This document shows, piece by piece, positions 17,989-26,297 of a stretch of DNA of 64,000 nucleotides. The DNA is from Bacteroidales bacterium UBA1187 (GTDB lineage Bacteria; Bacteroidota; Bacteroidia; Bacteroidales; Paludibacteraceae). Location of the stretch: positions 1 to 64,000 of the forward strand of contig DBYL01000019.1 in assembly GCA_002309835.1 (NCBI GenBank), written 5' to 3'. The position numbers were made by a program, and so were the translations under genes. A model generated the notes under the pieces. The model searched no databases and was not told the origin of the DNA. It saw nothing but the letters and a program-made list of their open reading frames with translations. Each line of letters opens with the position of its first letter. The first letter of the stretch is position 1.

Positions 17989-19389
17989 ATGAAAACTTTG
18001 AAATCAATTTTAATTGCAGCCACCTTGATATGTGCATCTGCCGTGACGACTATGTCGGCGCAGCAGGCTGCAGAGTCCGCACAACCCCAACAACCTAAAT
18101 TGGCAGTAGGCGACTCCGTTATGATTCGACGTGAGTGTACCAAATATCTCACCGGCGAGACTCCGTCCACCTGGGTTTGGGATAAAGTACACACTGTACA
18201 TCAGATCGGAACAAAACGTAATCCGAATAGATACCCTAACGGCATTCTGTTATGGAAGATTCGTTCGTGGGTTTGCGATAGCTGTATTACGGTTGTAAAT
18301 GGTCATGCTGAAGAAGCAGCTCAAAAAGCCGCTGAAGAGCAGTCCGCAGAACGTGAGGCATGGGAACAAGCGAAGAAAGAGAATGCAGACGCAGAAGCTG
18401 CTGCGGCTCGCGTTGCCGAAGAAAAAGCAGCACGCGAAGCAGCTGAGCGCGCTGCTTTGGAAGAAGCGCGCAGACTAGCCGAAGAGCAGGCTGCTGCAGA
18501 GGCTAAGGCTGCTGCAGAGCAAGCGAAAGCTGACTCTATTCAGTCAGCGCAGAAATTCAAAGGCAGCTATGATCGCTTCACCATCGGTCTGCGCGGCGGT
18601 ATCGCGTCGCAACTGCACCAAGCGGTACAGGGCGTAGATGCTAAGTGGGGTATCGGCGGTGACGTTCTGCTCGACCTCCAGTATGCGCACTATTGGACCA
18701 AAGACGGTCGTTCTACTGACCTCGGTCTGATTGTAGGTCTGAGTGCCGGTTATGCGCAAGGTAGCTTTAAAGGCTCTGAGAATAGCACCTTCACGAAGGG
18801 AAATTTGGATTATACCGTACAGGCTGACGGTATCAACGAGACGGATCATCAGATCCAACTCGAGGTGCCGTTGATGTTCTCCTTGATTCATCAGAGCGGT
18901 CTGTTCTTCAACGTAGGTCCGCGCTTCATGATTCCGGTTTATACTCCGTATAAGCAGACTATCAATAGCGCTACGGCTGCCATCTCGGCATACGATCCCG
19001 CAACAGGTGTTACCCTTCAGGATAACGTCGTTACCGGTAAGTATATCGATCAGCAACCGGCTGAAGCAAACGGCCTTCAGTTTAAGTTGAATATCATGCT
19101 CACCGCCGAAATCGGATATGAGTGGATTCTCAAGAGCGGTAACTCTCTCGGACTCGGCGTATATGCTGACTACAGCGTATACAACACCCGTTCGAAACTG
19201 AATGCTGCTGCAAGCGAGTCGCTGCTCAATATCACTCCTCCGAGTGATTCCGGTATCGCTACGCTGGAGATGCTCTCCGCTACGAGCACATACGCAAAGA
19301 GCGTAGGTTACTTTGACCTCGGCGTGAAGTTGGCTTATCATTTCAACTTCCCGAAGAAGAGAAGCAATATTGACGCTAAACTGTTCTAA
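17989..19389 (+). CDS. Outer-membrane beta-barrel protein with coiled-coil insert
   Basis: A 466-aa protein with a signal peptide (about residues 1-24, ending MSAQ), a short globular part with two nearby cysteines (WVCDSCI, about residues 95-101), an Ala/Glu-rich coiled coil (about 105-184) and a C-terminal beta-barrel (about 188-466) that opens FTIGLRGGI and ends DLGVKLAYHF before a short periplasmic tail. The barrel type is the porin/OprD-like 'outer membrane beta-barrel' seen in many Bacteroidota. It follows the repeat protein by 17 bases and has a strong ribosome-binding site, so it is likely made in quantity with the surface proteins, perhaps as their anchor; that role is inference. Confidence 0.75.
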   Translation: MKTLKSILIAATLICASAVTTMSAQQAAESAQPQQPKLAVGDSVMIRRECTKYLTGETPSTWVWDKVHTVHQIGTKRNPNRYPNGILLWKIRSWVCDSCITVVNGHAEEAAQKAAEEQSAEREAWEQAKKENADAEAAAARVAEEKAAREAAERAALEEARRLAEEQAAAEAKAAAEQAKADSIQSAQKFKGSYDRFTIGLRGGIASQLHQAVQGVDAKWGIGGDVLLDLQYAHYWTKDGRSTDLGLIVGLSAGYAQGSFKGSENSTFTKGNLDYTVQADGINETDHQIQLEVPLMFSLIHQSGLFFNVGPRFMIPVYTPYKQTINSATAAISAYDPATGVTLQDNVVTGKYIDQQPAEANGLQFKLNIMLTAEIGYEWILKSGNSLGLGVYADYSVYNTRSKLNAAASESLLNITPPSDSGIATLEMLSATSTYAKSVGYFDLGVKLAYHFNFPKKRSNIDAKLF

Positions 19390-19394
19390 AGCGC

Positions 19395-20042
19395 ATGACG
19401 ATACTATGTATCGAAACTAGTACATCGGTTTGTTCGGCTGCCATCTGCAAGGATGGCAAGCCGGTCAAACAATGTATCAACCGTGAGGGTAGCAACCATG
19501 CTCGGTTGCTACCTCGCTATATAGAGGAATTGCTCTCGTTCGCGCGGGAGCAACACCTCTCTATAGACGCGGTTGCGCTATCCGAAGGTCCCGGCAGTTA
19601 CACCGGTCTGCGTATCGGTACCAGTACCGCAAAAGGACTTTGCTATGGCTTGAATATCCCGCTGATACCTGTACCTACGCTGCACATCCTCTGCGCTGCA
19701 GCACAGGTGAGCAATACCCGTTTATGCCCGATGATTGACGCTCGGCGGATGGAGGTATATACTACCGATGAGGCAGGCAAAGCCCGCGCAGTGGTAGTAG
19801 AGCAAGCAGAGAACCTATACGCCGGAGACGAAGAGATAACTTATTTCGGCGACGGCGCAGAGAAATGTCAATCGGTGCTGACGGCGCCAAACTGGCATTA
19901 TCTCCCCAATATCGTACCGGAAGCACAATATATGGCCGAGTTGGCCGAAGCATTACCGAAGGTAACGGACATAGCGTATTACGAGCCCTATTATCTTAAA
20001 GAGTTTATCGCTGCGCAGAGTCATGTGAAAGGACTGGTATAA
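19395..20042 (+). CDS. tsaB: tRNA threonylcarbamoyladenosine (t6A) biosynthesis protein TsaB
   Basis: A 215-aa protein of the ASKHA fold. It starts ILCIETSTSVCSAAI (phosphate 1 motif) and has SEGPGSYTGLRIGTST around residues 64-79, both diagnostic for TsaB. TsaB partners TsaD and TsaE in adding threonylcarbamoyl to A37 of ANN-reading tRNAs. tsaE is also in this window (51788-52258). The gene begins 5 bases after the barrel gene and its stop overlaps the porW start (TAATG), so a housekeeping gene is wedged between surface-protein and secretion genes. Confidence 0.93.
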   Translation: MTILCIETSTSVCSAAICKDGKPVKQCINREGSNHARLLPRYIEELLSFAREQHLSIDAVALSEGPGSYTGLRIGTSTAKGLCYGLNIPLIPVPTLHILCAAAQVSNTRLCPMIDARRMEVYTTDEAGKARAVVVEQAENLYAGDEEITYFGDGAEKCQSVLTAPNWHYLPNIVPEAQYMAELAEALPKVTDIAYYEPYYLKEFIAAQSHVKGLV

Positions 20043-22642
20043 TGATGAAGAATATACATCATACATCATACATTATACATGGATTGATCCTATTGGGGTT
20101 AATCTTCTCGTCCTGCTCTACCCAAAAGAACACATGGGCTACGCGTTCGTTCCATCAAACGAAAGTCAAATATAATATTCTCCATAATGGTAATCTCGCG
20201 TATGAAGAAGGCCTGAAAGCCATCCGCGATGCCAATACGGATGATTATAGTCAAATCCTATACCTATACCCTGTATCCAATCACAAAGCGGCAGAGGCTT
20301 CTACCTCTCAGATGGATAAGACCATCGAGAAATGCCGTAAGTGTATTAAGTTACATTCTATCAAAGCCAAACCGAAACGTGACCCCAAAAAGGCGAACGA
20401 TCCTAAATATAAACTATGGCTTCAATCCGAAGAATTCAATGCCAACATGAGTCTGGCATGGATTCGCCTCGGCGAAGCGGAATTTCATAAAGGAGATTTC
20501 TTAGGCGCAGTAAGCACCTTCAATTATATCATCAATCATTATTCCAACGATGCGGATATGATTGCGCAATGCCAGTTATGGATTGCTCGATCGTATGCCG
20601 AAATGGGTTGGCAGTATGAAGCCGAAGATATGCTCAACCGCGTCAATATTGATGCGCTTACCAAAAAGCATGCACGTCTCTACTCAGCCGTTAAAGCCGA
20701 CGTGCTGCTGCATGGCAAAGAGTATCACTCGGCTATTCCGTTTGTAAAGATTGCTATCCCCTATGAAAAACGCAAGATCTACCGTCCGCGTTTCTCCTAT
20801 GTCTTGGGACAGTTGTATGAGTTGGAAAACAATCGTGAAGAGGCTATCAGCGCGTATAAATACGTTGTGCGTCTGGCGCCTCCAACGGAGATGGAGTTTA
20901 ATGCACGCCTCCGTATTGCAGAGTTGGGAGGCAAGAACTCGATTCGCCAGTTGCGCACGATGACCAAGCAGTCGAAATTCAAAGACCATCTCGACCAGAT
21001 ATATGGCGCGATGGGAAACATCTATCTGGCGCAGCATGATACAGCCGCAGCGCTGGAGATGTACGATAAAGCCATCTCTGAAGCTACGCAGGCCGGTCCT
21101 TCTAAAGCAGCAGTCCTCGTGCGTGCGGGAGACATCTATTATGAACAACGCGCATACGCGCAGGCGCAGCCTTGCTATCGCGAAGCTGTGACCATCCTTA
21201 CCGCGGAAAACCCCGACTACGCGCGTATCCAAAAGCGCTCGGAGGTATTGGATGAATTAGTAGTGGCCTATAATCAGGCGCAACTGCAAGACTCCTTACA
21301 GCGTCTCAGTCACATGACGGAGGAAGAGCAACGCGCGATAGCGGAAAAGATCGTTGCAGATCTCATCGAAGCGGAGAAAGCCGATTCTGCCAAACAGGCG
21401 CAGGAGGCACGCGACATAGCGCGCGGTGGAGACCGTCGTCCGAAAAGCGTCAATACAGCAAATATGTTAGGAGGCGGTGGCGCACAGAAAGGCGAGTGGT
21501 ATTTCTATAACCAGCAACTCATCAAACAGGGCCAACAGGAATGGCGTCGCCGTTGGGGTAACAGACCATTGGAAGATAACTGGCGTCGCCAGAGTAAGCA
21601 GGTAGTTGCGTCTCAGCCGGAAGAGACCGGAGAAGGAAATGCCGATTCACTCGCTTTAGCCGGCGATTCGACGGTGATGACAACTCCTCAACTGGAGACG
21701 GATCAGCATAAACCGGAATATTATCTACAGCAGATTCCGCGCACGCCGCAAGACTTCGCAGCCAGCGATAGTTTATGGCGAGAAGCATTAGTGGCGCTCT
21801 ATTATATCTATCGCGATAAGGTTGAAGATGAGGCATTGACGGAAGAGACGCTTCGTGAACTGGAGAGACGATTCGCTCCGCATGCGTCCATCGATGCTAT
21901 TCATGAGGACGAGCAGTTACGCGCACTTCGCCATGATGAAGCGTACATCGCGAAAATGCGTCGTATGTTAGCGGAGCAAGATTCGCTGTATGCCTCTACC
22001 TATACGGCATATACGAAAGGAGAGTATGCGCAGGTGAAAGCCAATAAACAATATGCAGAGCGTGAGTTCCCGCAAAGCAAACTCATGCCGCGATTCCTTT
22101 TCCTTAATGCCGTCTCTGTTGCGCGCACTGAGGGACAAAAGGCATTTATGGCCGAACTGCAAGATTTGGTGGATCGCTATCCGTCTACCGAACTGGGCGC
22201 TATGGCGAAAGATATGCTCGCCATGATGGGTCAGGGAATGGAGAGCCAGACGGGCGGAAATACCGGTTCGTTAGCTGACAGACGCGGACAAGTAGAGGAA
22301 GATAACCAACAGGCTGAGAGTCAAGAACAGCAGTGGAGCGATGACCGCAAGCAACCGAGTATCGTATTACTACGCTTACCCAAGATGGATGAGGAGGCTT
22401 TGAATGAACTGCTCTATGAAGTAGCCCTGTTTAACTTCTCGCAATTCCTGATACGTGATTTCGATTTACAGAAGATGCCGGTATTGGGCACCGGATGTGC
22501 CTTACGCGTCAGCGGCTTTGCTGATTTGGATGAAGCAGAATGGTGGGTAGATCTCATTCGTAAGAACAGCGACATGCAATCTGTCCTCAGCGGAGTAGAG
22601 ATACAAGCCTTGGCAGAAGTGAACCTGCCGTTAGTACAATAA
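20042..22642 (+). CDS. porW: T9SS TPR lipoprotein PorW/SprE
   Basis: An 866-aa lipoprotein: the signal peptide ends IFSSC with the lipid-bearing Cys25. The sequence just after it (TWATRSFHQTKVKYNILHNG) is the conserved start of PorW (Porphyromonas) / SprE (Flavobacterium). Tetratricopeptide-like repeats fill about residues 130-420, a low-complexity linker lies at about 440-560, and a second helical region runs to the end. In known systems this protein links the PorK-PorN ring to the outer-membrane translocon and is needed for type IX secretion. Its position just after a locus of T9SS cargo fits this. A start at the second Met (20045) is equally possible. Confidence 0.9.
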   Translation: MMKNIHHTSYIIHGLILLGLIFSSCSTQKNTWATRSFHQTKVKYNILHNGNLAYEEGLKAIRDANTDDYSQILYLYPVSNHKAAEASTSQMDKTIEKCRKCIKLHSIKAKPKRDPKKANDPKYKLWLQSEEFNANMSLAWIRLGEAEFHKGDFLGAVSTFNYIINHYSNDADMIAQCQLWIARSYAEMGWQYEAEDMLNRVNIDALTKKHARLYSAVKADVLLHGKEYHSAIPFVKIAIPYEKRKIYRPRFSYVLGQLYELENNREEAISAYKYVVRLAPPTEMEFNARLRIAELGGKNSIRQLRTMTKQSKFKDHLDQIYGAMGNIYLAQHDTAAALEMYDKAISEATQAGPSKAAVLVRAGDIYYEQRAYAQAQPCYREAVTILTAENPDYARIQKRSEVLDELVVAYNQAQLQDSLQRLSHMTEEEQRAIAEKIVADLIEAEKADSAKQAQEARDIARGGDRRPKSVNTANMLGGGGAQKGEWYFYNQQLIKQGQQEWRRRWGNRPLEDNWRRQSKQVVASQPEETGEGNADSLALAGDSTVMTTPQLETDQHKPEYYLQQIPRTPQDFAASDSLWREALVALYYIYRDKVEDEALTEETLRELERRFAPHASIDAIHEDEQLRALRHDEAYIAKMRRMLAEQDSLYASTYTAYTKGEYAQVKANKQYAEREFPQSKLMPRFLFLNAVSVARTEGQKAFMAELQDLVDRYPSTELGAMAKDMLAMMGQGMESQTGGNTGSLADRRGQVEEDNQQAESQEQQWSDDRKQPSIVLLRLPKMDEEALNELLYEVALFNFSQFLIRDFDLQKMPVLGTGCALRVSGFADLDEAEWWVDLIRKNSDMQSVLSGVEIQALAEVNLPLVQ

Positions 22643-22664
22643 AAAAAGAGGACCGAAATCCTCT
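22642..22664 (-). terminator. Terminator of the tRNA-Pro transcript
   Basis: Arms AGAGGA (22647-22652) and TCCTCT (22659-22664) with a 6-base loop, followed on the minus strand by seven T. It begins just past the 3' end of the tRNA and abuts the porW stop codon. Confidence 0.85.
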
Positions 22665-22668
22665 ATCG

Positions 22669-22742
22669 TCGGGGAGACGTGATTCGAACACGCGACCTCC
22701 GGTCCCCCAGACCGTTGCGCTACCGGGCTGCGCCACTCCCCG
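22669..22742 (-). tRNA. tRNA-Pro (anticodon GGG)
   Basis: The minus strand folds as a 74-nt cloverleaf: acceptor CGGGGAG / CTCCCCG with discriminator A, D arm GCGC...GCGC, anticodon loop CTGGGGG (GGG at the centre), and T arm GCGTG-TTCGAAT-CACGT. The top pair of the anticodon stem (A-G) is a mismatch. CCA is not encoded. The GGG anticodon reads CCC/CCU, so this is a proline tRNA. It has its own promoter and terminator, and it is transcribed against porW and miaB. Confidence 0.93.
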
Positions 22743-22765
22743 AACACTCTTTTCAAAAGAGCGTG

Positions 22766-22796
22766 CAAAGGTACGACTTTTTTTTGATATACGCAA
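22766..22796 (-). promoter_or_regulatory. Promoter of tRNA-Pro
   Basis: On the minus strand TTG (22796-22794), 20 bases, then TACCTTTG (22773-22766). The tRNA 5' end is at 22742. Confidence 0.8.
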
Positions 22797-22801
22797 GAGA
22801 A

Positions 22802-24151
22802 ATGGAAAAAAAATTCTATATAGAGACCTATGGCTGCCAGATGAATGTGGCGGATAGCGAGGTAGTGGCCGCCATCATGCAGACGACCGATGCGCAGCTT
22901 ACCGAGCAATGGGAAGATGCGGATATTATCCTTCTCAATACCTGCTCTATTCGCGATAACGCAGAGCAGAAAGTTGGCGCACGCCTGCGTGAACTAAAGG
23001 CCAAATCGACTCAGAATCGCTCAAAGGTCGTTCAACGCGGAGATAAGATTACTATTGGCGTTATCGGATGCATGGCCGAGCGCATGGGACAAGAACTGAT
23101 CAAGGAATACGGAGTGGATTTTGTGGCCGGCCCGGATGCCTATCTGGATATCCCGAACCTACTGGCACAATGCGAACAGGGACATAAGGCGATGAATGTG
23201 GAGTTGAGTACCACTGAGACATATCGCCAGATCATCCCAGCCCGTATAGGACGCTCCATCAGCGGCTTCGTTTCTATTATGCGCGGCTGTAATAATTTCT
23301 GCTCGTATTGCGTAGTGCCGTATACACGAGGACGCGAACGCAGCCGAGATGTAGACTCCATCCTAAATGAAGTACGTGACCTGCAGAAACGCGGATACAA
23401 AGAAGTGACGCTATTGGGACAGAATGTAAACTCCTATCGCTTCACCCGCGAGGATGGTACGACAGTAGATTTCGCAGACCTGCTGGAGATAGTGGCTGAT
23501 GCCGTTCCGGATATGCGTATTCGTTTTACCACCAGTCACCCCAAGGATATGTCGGATAAGACGCTGGAAGCTATCAGTCGTCATGCGAACCTCTGTAAGT
23601 TTATCCATCTGGCGGTACAATCCGGTTCGAATCATATCCTCAAACTGATGAACCGTAAATATACGCGAGAGTGGTACTTGGAACGTATCGCGGCCATTAG
23701 ACGTATCTTACCCGAAGCAGCTATCAGTACGGATATATTCTGCGGATTCCACGACGAAACGCTCGAGGATCATGCGCAGACACTTAGCCTCATGCGAGAG
23801 GTTGGTTTCGATACCGCATTTATGTTTAAATATTCCGAGCGACCGGGCACCTATGCGCAGAAACATCTGCCGGATAATATCTCAGAAGAAGAGAAAGTGC
23901 GCCGTCTCAATGAGATCATTGCGCTGCAGAATCAATTATCCCTTGAATCCAACCAACGCGAGATAGGTAAGACCGTAGAAGTGCTGGTGGAAGGCTTCTC
24001 CAAACGCAGCCATGAAGATATGTACGGACGTACCGATAGATACAAGACCGTGGTATTCCCGCGCACTGACCAAAAGATAGGCGATCTGGTCCTCGTACGT
24101 GTATTAGAGGCCTCTGCCGCTACATTAAAGGGCGAAATTGTTAAAAAATAA
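22802..24151 (+). CDS. miaB: tRNA-2-methylthio-N6-isopentenyladenosine synthase MiaB
   Basis: A 449-aa radical-SAM methylthiotransferase that adds the 2-methylthio group to i6A37 of tRNA. The N-terminal domain carries the auxiliary iron-sulfur cysteines (YGCQMN with Cys12, then NTCSIRD and IGCMAE). The radical-SAM motif is Cys163-x3-Cys167-x2-Cys170, followed by the typical VVPYTRGRERSR. The C-terminal ~60 residues fit a TRAM RNA-binding domain. The start was placed at ATG 22802 (MEKKFYIETYGCQ) because the longer frame runs back through the tRNA gene and its promoter. Confidence 0.95.
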   Translation: MEKKFYIETYGCQMNVADSEVVAAIMQTTDAQLTEQWEDADIILLNTCSIRDNAEQKVGARLRELKAKSTQNRSKVVQRGDKITIGVIGCMAERMGQELIKEYGVDFVAGPDAYLDIPNLLAQCEQGHKAMNVELSTTETYRQIIPARIGRSISGFVSIMRGCNNFCSYCVVPYTRGRERSRDVDSILNEVRDLQKRGYKEVTLLGQNVNSYRFTREDGTTVDFADLLEIVADAVPDMRIRFTTSHPKDMSDKTLEAISRHANLCKFIHLAVQSGSNHILKLMNRKYTREWYLERIAAIRRILPEAAISTDIFCGFHDETLEDHAQTLSLMREVGFDTAFMFKYSERPGTYAQKHLPDNISEEEKVRRLNEIIALQNQLSLESNQREIGKTVEVLVEGFSKRSHEDMYGRTDRYKTVVFPRTDQKIGDLVLVRVLEASAATLKGEIVKK

Positions 24152-24180
24152 AGAATTTCTGCATTTTTTTGTTCAAAAAT

Positions 24181-24211
24181 TTGGCTATATAAAATAAAAG
24201 CAGTACTTTTG
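24181..24211 (+). promoter_or_regulatory. Promoter of the greA leader
   Basis: TTG (24181-24183), a 20-base spacer and TACTTTTG (24204-24211). It lies about 245 bases before greA and begins the leader that carries two terminator hairpins. Confidence 0.8.
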
Positions 24212-24256
24212 CACTGAAAACAAATAAATTTTCATAGTTAAGGTTTAGGTTTAATG

Positions 24257-24291
24257 GCAATAGGAGGCTGTGAAGTTTCCTATTGCTTTTT
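24257..24291 (+). terminator. First terminator hairpin of the greA leader
   Basis: GCAATAGGA (24257-24265) and TCCTATTGC (24278-24286) are perfect 9-base arms with a 12-base loop, followed by TTTTT. Confidence 0.75.
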
Positions 24292-24305
24292 AAAAAAACT
24301 GCAAC

Positions 24306-24330
24306 GAAGTGGAGACTCCGCTTCTTTTTT
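24306..24330 (+). terminator. Second terminator hairpin of the greA leader
   Basis: GAAGTGGA (24306-24313) pairs with TCCGCTTC (24317-24324, one G-T pair), loop GAC, followed by six T. The T run ends 6 bases before an ATG at 24337. Confidence 0.75.
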
Positions 24331-24336
24331 ATACAA

Positions 24337-24441
24337 ATGGAAGAGAAGAAAGATACACAGAATGCGATACCCGATTTGACGGATATTGAGCAGGTTCGCA
24401 AAGCTATTATTGCGAACGAGATACTTAATCGAAAATATTAA
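24337..24441 (+). CDS. Small hypothetical protein upstream of greA (34 aa)
   Basis: The frame reads MEEKKDTQNAIPDLTDIEQ and ends IANEILNRKY. It is acidic at the start and basic at the end, with a likely amphipathic helix (IEQVRKAIIANEIL). It lies between the leader terminators and greA (17 bases before the greA ATG), and codon use is ordinary. I cannot name a family. Its clean frame and spacing to greA favour a real gene, but at 34 codons this is uncertain. Confidence 0.5.
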   Translation: MEEKKDTQNAIPDLTDIEQVRKAIIANEILNRKY

Positions 24442-24458
24442 AATACTATATTGATATT

Positions 24459-24929
24459 ATGGCAGTAACGTACATGACCGAAGAAGGTCTGCAAAAATTA
24501 AAAGAGGAGCTTCAGTTCTTGGAGACTGTAGAGCGCCCACGTGTCATTGCCGCTATAGCAGAGGCACGCGAAAAAGGTGATTTGAGTGAAAATGCGGAGT
24601 ATGACGCAGCAAAAGAAGAGCAAGGAGTCTTAGAGAGTAAGATCGCTCAGATTAAGACGCGTCTGATGGAGGCACGTGTGCTGAATACAGAGGATGTCAA
24701 GACAGACGAGGTACAAATCCTCACGCGCGTCAAAGTACGCGTTCGCTCTACCGGAAAGGAGAAAACATACCAACTGGTAACGGAAGGCGAAGCTAATTCG
24801 CTGGAAGGAAAAATCGCTGTGACTACTCCTATCGCCAAAGGATTGATGGGAAAGAAAGTCGGCGAAGTAGCTCAAGTACAGGTACCGGCCGGTTTGCTCG
24901 AATTAGAAATTCTGGAGATCTCTCTTTAA
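24459..24929 (+). CDS. greA: Transcription elongation factor GreA
   Basis: 156 aa, close to the usual 158. The N-terminal coiled coil ends in the RNA-polymerase secondary-channel tip with the acidic pair (GDLSENAEYDAAKEEQ, about residues 43-58), and the C-terminal FKBP-like domain follows (TPIAKGLMGKKVGEVAQV). GreA stimulates cleavage of backtracked RNA in stalled RNA polymerase. It is preceded by an unusual leader (24217-24330) that may control its expression, and followed 12 bases later by a HIT gene. Confidence 0.95.
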   Translation: MAVTYMTEEGLQKLKEELQFLETVERPRVIAAIAEAREKGDLSENAEYDAAKEEQGVLESKIAQIKTRLMEARVLNTEDVKTDEVQILTRVKVRVRSTGKEKTYQLVTEGEANSLEGKIAVTTPIAKGLMGKKVGEVAQVQVPAGLLELEILEISL

Positions 24930-24941
24930 TCATTTTGAATT

Positions 24942-25349
24942 ATGACTATTTTCACACGTATTATCAAAGGTGAGATTCCGAGCTATAAAGTAGCGGAGGA
25001 CGAGAAGAACTATGCCTTCCTGGATATCAATCCGCTGGTAAAAGGCCACACACTCGTAGTACCGAAACTGCAAGAGCCTGAGAGCGATTATCTCTTTGAT
25101 CTCACGGACGAGCAATACGAGAGCCTCATGCGCTTTGCTAAGCGCGTAGCGAAAGGTCTTAAGGCAGCTATGGGTTGTAAACGCGTAGGCGTAGCGGTAT
25201 TAGGCATGGAAGTCAATCACGTGCATATCCATCTTGTTCCACTGAATTCGGAGAAAGATATGCTCTTCTCTAACCCCAAACTCAGTTTGCCGGCAGAGGA
25301 GATGGCATTCATCGCCAATTCTATCGCAGAGGCAATAGACAAAGCATAA
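24942..25349 (+). CDS. HIT family hydrolase
   Basis: A 135-aa histidine-triad protein. The catalytic motif H-x-H-x-H is at His93, His95 and His97 (NHVHIHLVPL). The N-terminal half (IFTRIIKGEIPSYKVAEDE and FLDINPLVKGHTLVVPK) is that of the Hint/HinT branch, which hydrolyses nucleoside phosphoramidates or dinucleotides; the exact substrate is not predictable. Likely cotranscribed with greA; a strong hairpin terminator follows. Confidence 0.92.
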   Translation: MTIFTRIIKGEIPSYKVAEDEKNYAFLDINPLVKGHTLVVPKLQEPESDYLFDLTDEQYESLMRFAKRVAKGLKAAMGCKRVGVAVLGMEVNHVHIHLVPLNSEKDMLFSNPKLSLPAEEMAFIANSIAEAIDKA

Positions 25350-25355
25350 CATAAT

Positions 25356-25386
25356 GAAGGGTGGTCGCTTGACCACCCTTCTTCTT
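25356..25386. terminator. Shared terminator between convergent HIT and psuG genes
   Basis: Perfect 11-base arms GAAGGGTGGTC (25356-25366) and GACCACCCTTC (25371-25381) with loop GCTT. The rightward side is followed by TTCTTAT; the leftward side has a weaker T tract. Confidence 0.8.
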
Positions 25387-26296
25387 ATCTGCTCATTGCC
25401 GCAGCCGTGAGTGCTGCCAGACGAGCATTATTAAGTACCAATTGGATATTAGCTGCCAAACTGTCACCGCCCGTTAGATCTTTCACTTTTGCCAATAGGA
25501 ACGGAGTACATTGCTTGCCATGAATACCTTGCTGATCCGCTTCTTTCAACGCACGCTCAATAGCTGCATTAATCACATCGGCTGGCATGGAGAATTCTTC
25601 AGGAATAGGGTTGGTTACCAGCATACCGCCTTTCAAACCGCAGTCCATCTTTGCTTTAAAAGCCGCAGCCAGTTCTTCGGGAGTATCAATTCGATAATCC
25701 ACTCCGAATCCGCTATGACGCGTATAGAATGCCGGCAGTTCATCCGTGCCGTATCCTATTACAGGCACTCCTTTGGTCTCCAGATATTCCAGAGTGAGAC
25801 CTAAATCCAATATTGACTTCGCTCCTGCACAGATAACCATCACAGGGGTCTGTGCCAATTCCTCCAAGTCAGCAGAGATATCGAAGGTCTGTTGTGCACC
25901 GCGATGCACACCACCTATACCGCCTGTGGCGAACACATGAATACCCGCCATAGCGGCAATCATCATCGTAGTGGTGACCGTCGTAGCACCATCCTCCTTG
26001 CGGGCAAGCAGAACAGGCAAATCGCGACGCGAAGCCTTGATAACCGCCTGACCTTTCTTACCCAGATACTCAATCTCTTCATGCGTACAGCCGGCTTTTA
26101 ACTTGCCGCCGATGATAGCGATAGTTGCCGGAACGGCTCCGTTATCTCGTATAGTCTGCTCTACGCGCAATGCCGTCTCTACGTTTTGCGGATAAGGCAT
26201 ACCGTGACTGATGATGGTGGACTCGAGGGCTACAACTGGCTTGCCCTCACGGAGGGCCTGCTGCACCTCCTCGGAAATAGATAAGAACTGATTCAT
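25385..26296 (-). CDS. psuG: Pseudouridine-5'-phosphate glycosidase PsuG
   Basis: 303 aa, usual family length. It cleaves pseudouridine 5'-phosphate to uracil and ribose 5-phosphate, the second step of pseudouridine breakdown. The start motif [19 protein letters not shown] (catalytic Glu25) and the block CAGAKSILD, thought to hold the Schiff-base lysine, are both visible, as are [31 protein letters not shown] loops. The psuK gene ends one base upstream, and the two form an operon. Confidence 0.93.
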   Translation of the reverse strand: MNQFLSISEEVQQALREGKPVVALESTIISHGMPYPQNVETALRVEQTIRDNGAVPATIAIIGGKLKAGCTHEEIEYLGKKGQAVIKASRRDLPVLLARKEDGATTVTTTMMIAAMAGIHVFATGGIGGVHRGAQQTFDISADLEELAQTPVMVICAGAKSILDLGLTLEYLETKGVPVIGYGTDELPAFYTRHSGFGVDYRIDTPEELAAAFKAKMDCGLKGGMLVTNPIPEEFSMPADVINAAIERALKEADQQGIHGKQCTPFLLAKVKDLTGGDSLAANIQLVLNNARLAALTAAAMSR

Positions 26297-26297
26297 G

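Larger units (their letters stand above)
24217..24330 (+). ncRNA. greA leader RNA with tandem terminators (candidate sRNA/attenuator)
   Basis: From the promoter at 24181-24211 the transcript would meet two intrinsic terminator hairpins (24257-24291 and 24306-24330) before it reaches the 34-codon gene and greA. Termination at either would release an RNA of about 75 or 115 nt; read-through gives greA mRNA. In E. coli the greA leader also ends early at a terminator and yields the small RNA GraL, so a comparable arrangement is plausible here, though no sequence similarity is claimed. A 41-codon frame (24254-24379) spans both hairpins, but I see no evidence it is a real peptide gene. Confidence 0.6.

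Noticed and set aside
23626..23640. GGTTCGAATC, a T-arm-like string suggesting another tRNA
   Set aside because: It lies inside miaB in frame, and no acceptor or anticodon stem can be drawn around it.
24254..24379. A 41-codon leader peptide spanning the greA terminators
   Set aside because: Its sequence is dictated by the two hairpins, it overlaps the 34-codon frame, and there is no run of regulatory codons or other sign of translation.
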